NCBI GenBank assembly: GCA_033720735.1
Contig: JAWWBX010000122.1
Coordinates: 1-11,157, forward strand
Direction: 5' to 3'
From: B8-G4 sp033720735
GTDB taxonomy: Bacteria; Bacteroidota; Bacteroidia; Chitinophagales; Saprospiraceae
DNA: 11,157 nt
In this document: positions 6,887 through 11,157 of the stretch, in pieces
Layout: every line of letters starts with the position of its first letter
Numbering within the stretch: the stretch's first letter is position 1
Notes under the pieces: model-generated
Seen by the model: only the letters and a program-made list of their open reading frames with translations
What the model was told of the DNA's origin: nothing
Database searches by the model: none
Made by a program: the position numbers and the translations under genes

Positions 6887-7471
6887 TTAAATATCGATCT
6901 CGACGCCTTTCACCATTTCAAGCAACTGGCTTTTGCACTTGTACTTGGTCTTGCGCGCCATCGCTTCGCTGGACAGTCCCAGCTTGTCGGCGATCTCGCG
7001 CATCGAGTAGCCGTTTGCCCAAAGGATCAGCACATCTTTGCACCGTTCTCCCAGGCGACTGAGCAGCGACTCGAGCAATTGACGTCTTTGGTCGGAAATC
7101 ATCAGGAACTCCGGCGATGCAGCGTCATGCTGATCAAACGCGATCGGATCTTCAACCAGGTCCATCCGCGCATCGCGCTTCATCTTGTTGCGGAGCAATC
7201 CCTTCGTAATTCCTATCCAGAAGTGTACCAACGCACCGTCGTTGTACCCACCAAAACAGATTTTTTCCACCATGACCAGAAACGCGTCCTGGACCAAATC
7301 CTGAATTTCGGTATGCTGTCCGGACTTGTAGCCGACATAGGTCTGAACGCTTACAAGCACCCGTCGTCGGTATTTGCGATAGAGGCATTCAACAGCTCGC
7401 TCGCGACTGTTCCCTCCCTGCAAGATCCCATTGACGAAATCCGGATCCGTAGCATATTGATCACACCCCAT
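6887..7471 (-). CDS. RNA polymerase sigma factor, ECF-type sigma-70 family
   Basis: A 194-aa alternative sigma factor that would direct RNA polymerase to a specific set of promoters. Region 2 spans about 26-96: AVECLYRKYRRRVL, then the conserved QDLVQDAFLVMVEKI helix at 57-71. Region 4 spans about 132-187: LLSRLGERCKDVLILWANGYSMREIADKLGLSSEAM contains the helix-turn-helix at about 157-177. No region 1.1 or 3 is present. It starts at the ATG at 7471 without a Shine-Dalgarno motif, as usual in this phylum. It is the first gene of a two-gene operon with the membrane protein downstream and is divergent from the 183-aa/CHAT operon, which makes that operon a natural candidate target. Which ECF subgroup it belongs to cannot be told by eye. 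Confidence 0.92.
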   Translation of the reverse strand: MGCDQYATDPDFVNGILQGGNSRERAVECLYRKYRRRVLVSVQTYVGYKSGQHTEIQDLVQDAFLVMVEKICFGGYNDGALVHFWIGITKGLLRNKMKRDARMDLVEDPIAFDQHDAASPEFLMISDQRRQLLESLLSRLGERCKDVLILWANGYSMREIADKLGLSSEAMARKTKYKCKSQLLEMVKGVEIDI

Positions 7472-7506
7472 CCTGTTCTGACGTTACGGCCGCTAACTTC
7501 GACAAA

Positions 7507-7539
7507 AAAACGTACACGGACACGGTCGATCGCGGTCAA
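7507..7539 (-). promoter_or_regulatory. Possible promoter of the sigma operon
   Basis: On the minus strand TTG (7539-7537) lies 22 bases upstream of TACGTTTT (7514-7507), one mismatch from the TAnnTTTG -7 consensus. The implied transcript start, near 7500, would leave a leader of about 29 bases before the ATG at 7471. The whole 7472-7635 gap must serve both divergent operons. I could not find a convincing plus-strand promoter in it beyond CATGTTTG (7552-7559), which lacks an upstream partner. Confidence 0.25.
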
Positions 7540-7635
7540 TCGGCTGCCAGCATGTTTGTCGAGAATGCTGTACCTTGAAGCCAGCCGCAGGAGCACCTTC
7601 CATCTGGCACATTTTGCACCATTCACATACAGACC

Positions 7636-8187
7636 ATGGCAGAGATCACCACACCGTTTGACTATCGCGAAACCCTGATCGGAGAAGAAATCCTTTATCG
7701 TGCGTTGCTCCAGCAAGAAGAAGATGCGGCATCGGCCCGCTACGGGGCGACCTGGTCCGCACAGGATCAGATTGAAAAGAGCTCAGCATACTTCAAGGCG
7801 AATGTTTTGCGGACCGACTTCTCCATTTCCTCCGAATTTCAACACTGTGTTCCCTATCCGCCATGTCCCTGGAAGAAAGAAGAACACGCAGTGTCCCATG
7901 ATCAGTTCAAGCCGGTCATCATGGCTGCCAGTGGTATTTACACGTTTGAGATCGTTGTGCACCGGCGGGTGGACAGTGGAACACAGTCTTTCACGATTGG
8001 CGCTCCGGTCATCCGCTATGTGATTGATCAACAGACCTTGCAACCGAACATCCGTGCCGAGTTTACCTACTACCGGAAAGAGGTCTTGCAACCCGATGCC
8101 TCCGGAGCAGCGGTGGTCGTACTGCAGCGGTACCATCGCGGCAATCAGGATCGTCAGTTTCACTACCTGTTCGATCTGCTCAGGTAG
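7636..8187 (+). CDS. Hypothetical protein encoded with TPR-CHAT gene
   Basis: A 183-aa protein I do not recognise. There is no signal peptide or membrane segment, so it is probably cytoplasmic. Residues 12-55 look helical and acidic (LIGEEILYRALLQQEEDAAS). The middle has a proline-rich patch with two cysteines, C71 and C77 (HCVPYPPCPW). Residues 95-183 look beta-rich, with alternating strands such as YTFEIVVHRRV, PVIRYVI and RAEFTYY, ending in HYLFDLLR. It starts with ATG at 7636 and ends 15 bases before the CHAT start, so the two are almost certainly co-transcribed and perhaps translationally coupled. It could be a cytoplasmic partner or a regulator of the module. No function is assigned. 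Confidence 0.85.
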   Translation: MAEITTPFDYRETLIGEEILYRALLQQEEDAASARYGATWSAQDQIEKSSAYFKANVLRTDFSISSEFQHCVPYPPCPWKKEEHAVSHDQFKPVIMAASGIYTFEIVVHRRVDSGTQSFTIGAPVIRYVIDQQTLQPNIRAEFTYYRKEVLQPDASGAAVVVLQRYHRGNQDRQFHYLFDLLR

Positions 8188-8202
8188 CCAACCCGTCAGC
8201 TT

Positions 8203-11094
8203 GTGAACACGCGTATTGGGTGCTTGGTGATGATCGCGGGCCTGCTCGGGCCGGTCTGCACTTTGCGGTCACAAGATCAGGCCTGTGCGAAGTTGCGTAC
8301 ACAAGGATCGCATCTGGCCAGGAGCAGTGCCTATCTCGAGGCGTACACTTACTACCGGGACGCTGCCGATTGTTTTCTCCGACGCGGCGATTACGTTGCG
8401 AAGACAGAAGCGTCTCTCCATGCGCTGGATTGCCTGGTAAAGGGTTTCGAATACAAACAGTACTACCGGGAGTCGGCCGAACTTATTGCCTTTATCACCC
8501 AGCACGCCGAAGAGATCCCCGGCCGGGCATACGATCAGTTTGAGAGTGCGATCGAGTGCTTCGAGGTGGTCACCGAACTCAACAGCGGCAATACCGAGCG
8601 GACCTTCATTCTGCTTGATACGCTCATCCGCAAGTACCAGCGCCTTATCCAGGCCGGTCGCAATCCCGTATTCTACAATCAGCGGCTGGTACAATGTTTT
8701 AATTGGAGGGCGGAAGCATATGAAATGGAGGGTGACTACAATCAGGCGATCGCCGACAGCCGGGAGGCCCTGCAGCGCATGGAGCCCTACCGCGCAACCT
8801 ATGTCGGCGACGGCGGTATGATTGGCCCTCACCTGGCCATTGCCCGTTGCTATGCGGCACTGGGCGAACCACCGCGGGTCATCACACACTATGACAGTGT
8901 CCGTCAGCTCATACCCCGGTTGACGCAGAAGCACCGCGATCGCGCCTTCAGCGCCTTCGCCACGATCTTCGACTACTACCTCACGCACGACACCGACAGC
9001 GCCCGGATCTACCTGGCGCGCATTCGCGCATTACGATCACCTGAGCACGCCTATGAAACATGGCAAATGGCGGGTGATCTGCAATACCAGACCGGAGAGC
9101 TCCAGCCTGCCCTTGCCTCCTATCGCCATGCACTGGATATCATCGCTCAACGCCAGGGCCTGAAAAGTGAGGCCGAAGCACGTGTCCGTCTGGCTCTGGG
9201 CCTAACCCTGTTTGATCTGGAAGAGTATGAGGGCGCACTGGACCACCTGCACCGGGGACTCCTCTCCGTTTCAAATGACTATGAGGACCCGGATCCATTC
9301 AGCGCTCCTCCGCGCAATGCCTTGTATCGCCAGCGCGACCTGCTGCAGACTTTGCTCTACAAGTCGATGTCCCTGCATGCCCTGTACACGCGGGACAGCA
9401 TGCCCGAACATCTTATCGCAGCATGGCGCAATATCTATGCCGGGGTGCAGTTGCTCAACCAGTTGCGGACTGGTTATGTCACCGGAGAAGACCGCCAGCT
9501 CATCATTGAGCAGGGCTACCCCGTTTTCGAGGAGGCCATCGGTATTGCCAGCGTAATGAACGTCATCAGCACCGATGGCAGCTGGGTGGATACGGCATTT
9601 GTCCTGATGGAGCAAAGCAAGGCCCTGAACCTGCTTGATGCCGTTCTGCATGAACGTGCGAAGCAATATGCCGGTATTCCCGACAGCCTGGTCGCCCTCG
9701 AAGCTGCGCTCAAACAGGAAGTGACGGAGCGCGCGGCTGCGCTGCGCGAGATGCGCAGACAAACCGCCGGGACAGGGTATGTCCGGAATGCAGAGGACGC
9801 GCTGCGCGCCGCTGAAATCCGCTACCAGCAGCTGGTGCGCACATTTGAAGCACAGCATCCACGCTACTTCCGGCTCAAACACCAGCAGGAAACGATCCGT
9901 CTTGGTGACATTCAGCGCAGGCTGTTGCCAGACCAGGCGCTGATTGAATACTTCGTTGGAGACCACCACGTCTATGCCGTACATGTGCGCCCTACAAGCA
10001 GCAGACTGCTGTATCTGGGAAAGCGGGATGACCTGTCGGCACATACGGTGGGGTTGAGGGATGCCCTTTCTGCGTACCTGATCCACCAGGATGGGCTGTC
10101 CACAGAGCGCTACGGAACACACGCACTGGCGTTATTCCGGATGCTACTGGCTCCTGTGGACACCGTGAGCCGTTCTCTGATCATCGTCCCGGACGGCAAT
10201 CTCGGTTTGATCTCATTTGCGGGATTGCTGTCCGCACCACTCTCGCCACGCCAGGATTTGCGCACGGCCCGGTATGTGTTGTGGGACCAGGATATCGCAT
10301 ATTGCTATTCCGCAAACCTGCTTGAGGAATTCGCCCAGGTGGGTCGCGACGCCCCGGTCAGGGGCCTGGCCTGTGCCCCGGTTTTTGAGGATCAGCCCGC
10401 CCTGGATTATCACCTCGATGAAGCCAGGTTTGTCCGGCGCATCACCAGGGGCGTCCTTCTGGCCGAAGAAGCCTGTACCGCCAGCGCACTGCATCAGGCC
10501 CTTGCACCCGGACATCCATTCGGGATCGTGCACTTTGCCACGCATGGTTCTGCCAACGCCCGGGATGGCGATGAATCATTTATCGCCTTCGCCGGGTCGG
10601 GTGATGATGCCCGGCTTTATGCACGGGACCTGTACAATATGCATTTGGATGCCGAGCTCATCTACCTGTCGGCCTGTGAAACAGGTGCCGGTGAGCTGCA
10701 GCGCGGTGAGGGGATCATCAGTTTTGCACGCGGTTTTTTCTACGCAGGTGCGCGCAGCCTGGTCACGGCTCTCTGGAAGATCAGGGACCGCAGCGCCATG
10801 GTCCTGACCCGCTCATTCTATGAGAACCTGCAGACAGGACAAACCAAGGATGCCGCTATCGCCGAAGCCCAACGGACATACCTACGTTCACTTGACAGCG
10901 AATCGCGCAGGTGGGCGCATCCCGCCTACTGGTCCGGATTGGTTTTGTACGGGAGCAACGCACCAGTGTCGCTCCCCCCGGGCCCACCGCTGTTGCTCTG
11001 GCTTGGTCTTGCTGCCGGCGCTGTGATGCTGGTGTTCATTTTTTTGAAAAAAAAGCGACACCCGCGGTCACATTCCAACGCCGGGATACACTAG
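8203..11094 (+). CDS. TPR-repeat CHAT domain protein (caspase-like peptidase), signal peptide and C-terminal membrane anchor
   Basis: A 963-aa protein predicted to be a clan-CD cysteine peptidase of the CHAT family (caspase HetF associated with TPRs). Residues 1-23 form a signal peptide (MNTRIGCLVMIAGLLGPVC). Helical TPR-type repeats cover about 30-450, clearest at 158-190, 283-314 and 325-356. A charged coiled-coil-like helix lies at about 495-560. The CHAT domain is about 640-920, with catalytic His in HFATHG (H781) and catalytic Cys in YLSACETGAGE (C825); both are intact. A membrane helix at about 928-948 is followed by KKKRHPRS, so the TPR and CHAT parts should lie outside the cytoplasm. 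The start is GTG at 8203; an ATG at 8230 would destroy the signal peptide. It is second in an operon with the 183-aa gene. Substrates and activating signal are unknown. Confidence 0.92.
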   Translation: MNTRIGCLVMIAGLLGPVCTLRSQDQACAKLRTQGSHLARSSAYLEAYTYYRDAADCFLRRGDYVAKTEASLHALDCLVKGFEYKQYYRESAELIAFITQHAEEIPGRAYDQFESAIECFEVVTELNSGNTERTFILLDTLIRKYQRLIQAGRNPVFYNQRLVQCFNWRAEAYEMEGDYNQAIADSREALQRMEPYRATYVGDGGMIGPHLAIARCYAALGEPPRVITHYDSVRQLIPRLTQKHRDRAFSAFATIFDYYLTHDTDSARIYLARIRALRSPEHAYETWQMAGDLQYQTGELQPALASYRHALDIIAQRQGLKSEAEARVRLALGLTLFDLEEYEGALDHLHRGLLSVSNDYEDPDPFSAPPRNALYRQRDLLQTLLYKSMSLHALYTRDSMPEHLIAAWRNIYAGVQLLNQLRTGYVTGEDRQLIIEQGYPVFEEAIGIASVMNVISTDGSWVDTAFVLMEQSKALNLLDAVLHERAKQYAGIPDSLVALEAALKQEVTERAAALREMRRQTAGTGYVRNAEDALRAAEIRYQQLVRTFEAQHPRYFRLKHQQETIRLGDIQRRLLPDQALIEYFVGDHHVYAVHVRPTSSRLLYLGKRDDLSAHTVGLRDALSAYLIHQDGLSTERYGTHALALFRMLLAPVDTVSRSLIIVPDGNLGLISFAGLLSAPLSPRQDLRTARYVLWDQDIAYCYSANLLEEFAQVGRDAPVRGLACAPVFEDQPALDYHLDEARFVRRITRGVLLAEEACTASALHQALAPGHPFGIVHFATHGSANARDGDESFIAFAGSGDDARLYARDLYNMHLDAELIYLSACETGAGELQRGEGIISFARGFFYAGARSLVTALWKIRDRSAMVLTRSFYENLQTGQTKDAAIAEAQRTYLRSLDSESRRWAHPAYWSGLVLYGSNAPVSLPPGPPLLLWLGLAAGAVMLVFIFLKKKRHPRSHSNAGIH

Positions 11095-11157
11095 TCAGTG
11101 TATCACAGGATACTATAACACCAAAAACTGCAAAAGCAACAGACCCTCATTTCGTAC

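Noticed and set aside
9742..9758. CTGCGC/GCGCAG perfect hairpin within the CHAT coding region
   Set aside because: It falls in a repetitive Ala/Arg coiled-coil stretch, where GC-rich codons make such short palindromes likely by chance.
9271..10122. 283-codon minus-strand frame inside the CHAT gene
   Set aside because: It is opposite a well-supported coding region and shows no domain or start context.
11085..11113. GATACA/TGTATC and GTATC/GATAC inverted words around the CHAT stop as a terminator
   Set aside because: Stems are only 5-6 A/T-rich pairs and no U-tract follows. The last 63 bases are too short to judge; I see no gene in them.

Overview
The window looks like chromosomal DNA of a fairly GC-rich member of the Bacteroidota, most likely near the Saprospiria. 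That placement is inferred from three things: a GEVED-domain secreted metallopeptidase, gene starts without Shine-Dalgarno motifs, and one promoter-like box of the Bacteroidota form TAnnTTTG. It also fits the pairing of an ECF sigma factor with a large TPR-CHAT protein. I see no rRNA, tRNA, CRISPR array, insertion sequence or phage gene.

Layout. Positions 1-427 are non-coding: a 110-bp tandem repeat (two full copies and a variant third), a nested imperfect palindrome, and a GGTTCTTC octamer run that ends exactly at the stop codon of the next gene. From 428 to 7471 every gene is on the minus strand. In transcription order these are an ECF sigma factor (7471-6887), a single-pass membrane protein resembling an anti-sigma factor (6864-6202) followed by a hairpin/U-tract terminator, an HtrA/DegS-like serine protease (6031-4850) followed by a strong terminator, a ComF-family phosphoribosyltransferase-like protein (4681-3977), a secreted reprolysin-like zinc metallopeptidase (3778-980), and a DinB/DUF1572-like protein (937-428). 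From a 164-bp divergent intergenic region at 7472-7635, two plus-strand genes lead away: an unrecognised 183-aa protein (7636-8187) and a 963-aa TPR-CHAT protein (8203-11094) with a signal peptide, an intact His/Cys dyad and a C-terminal membrane anchor.

How the genes may work together. The right half (about 4.8-11.1 kb) reads as a candidate envelope signalling and proteolysis module. It combines an ECF sigma factor, a membrane partner that could hold it, a membrane-anchored single-PDZ protease with the domain plan of DegS, and a divergent operon for an envelope-located CHAT cysteine protease candidate plus an unknown companion. This is inferred from gene order and domain architecture only. 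HtrA and ComF are widespread housekeeping genes and may be there by chance. The left half (metallopeptidase, DinB-like gene, repeat array) shows no clear functional link to that module.
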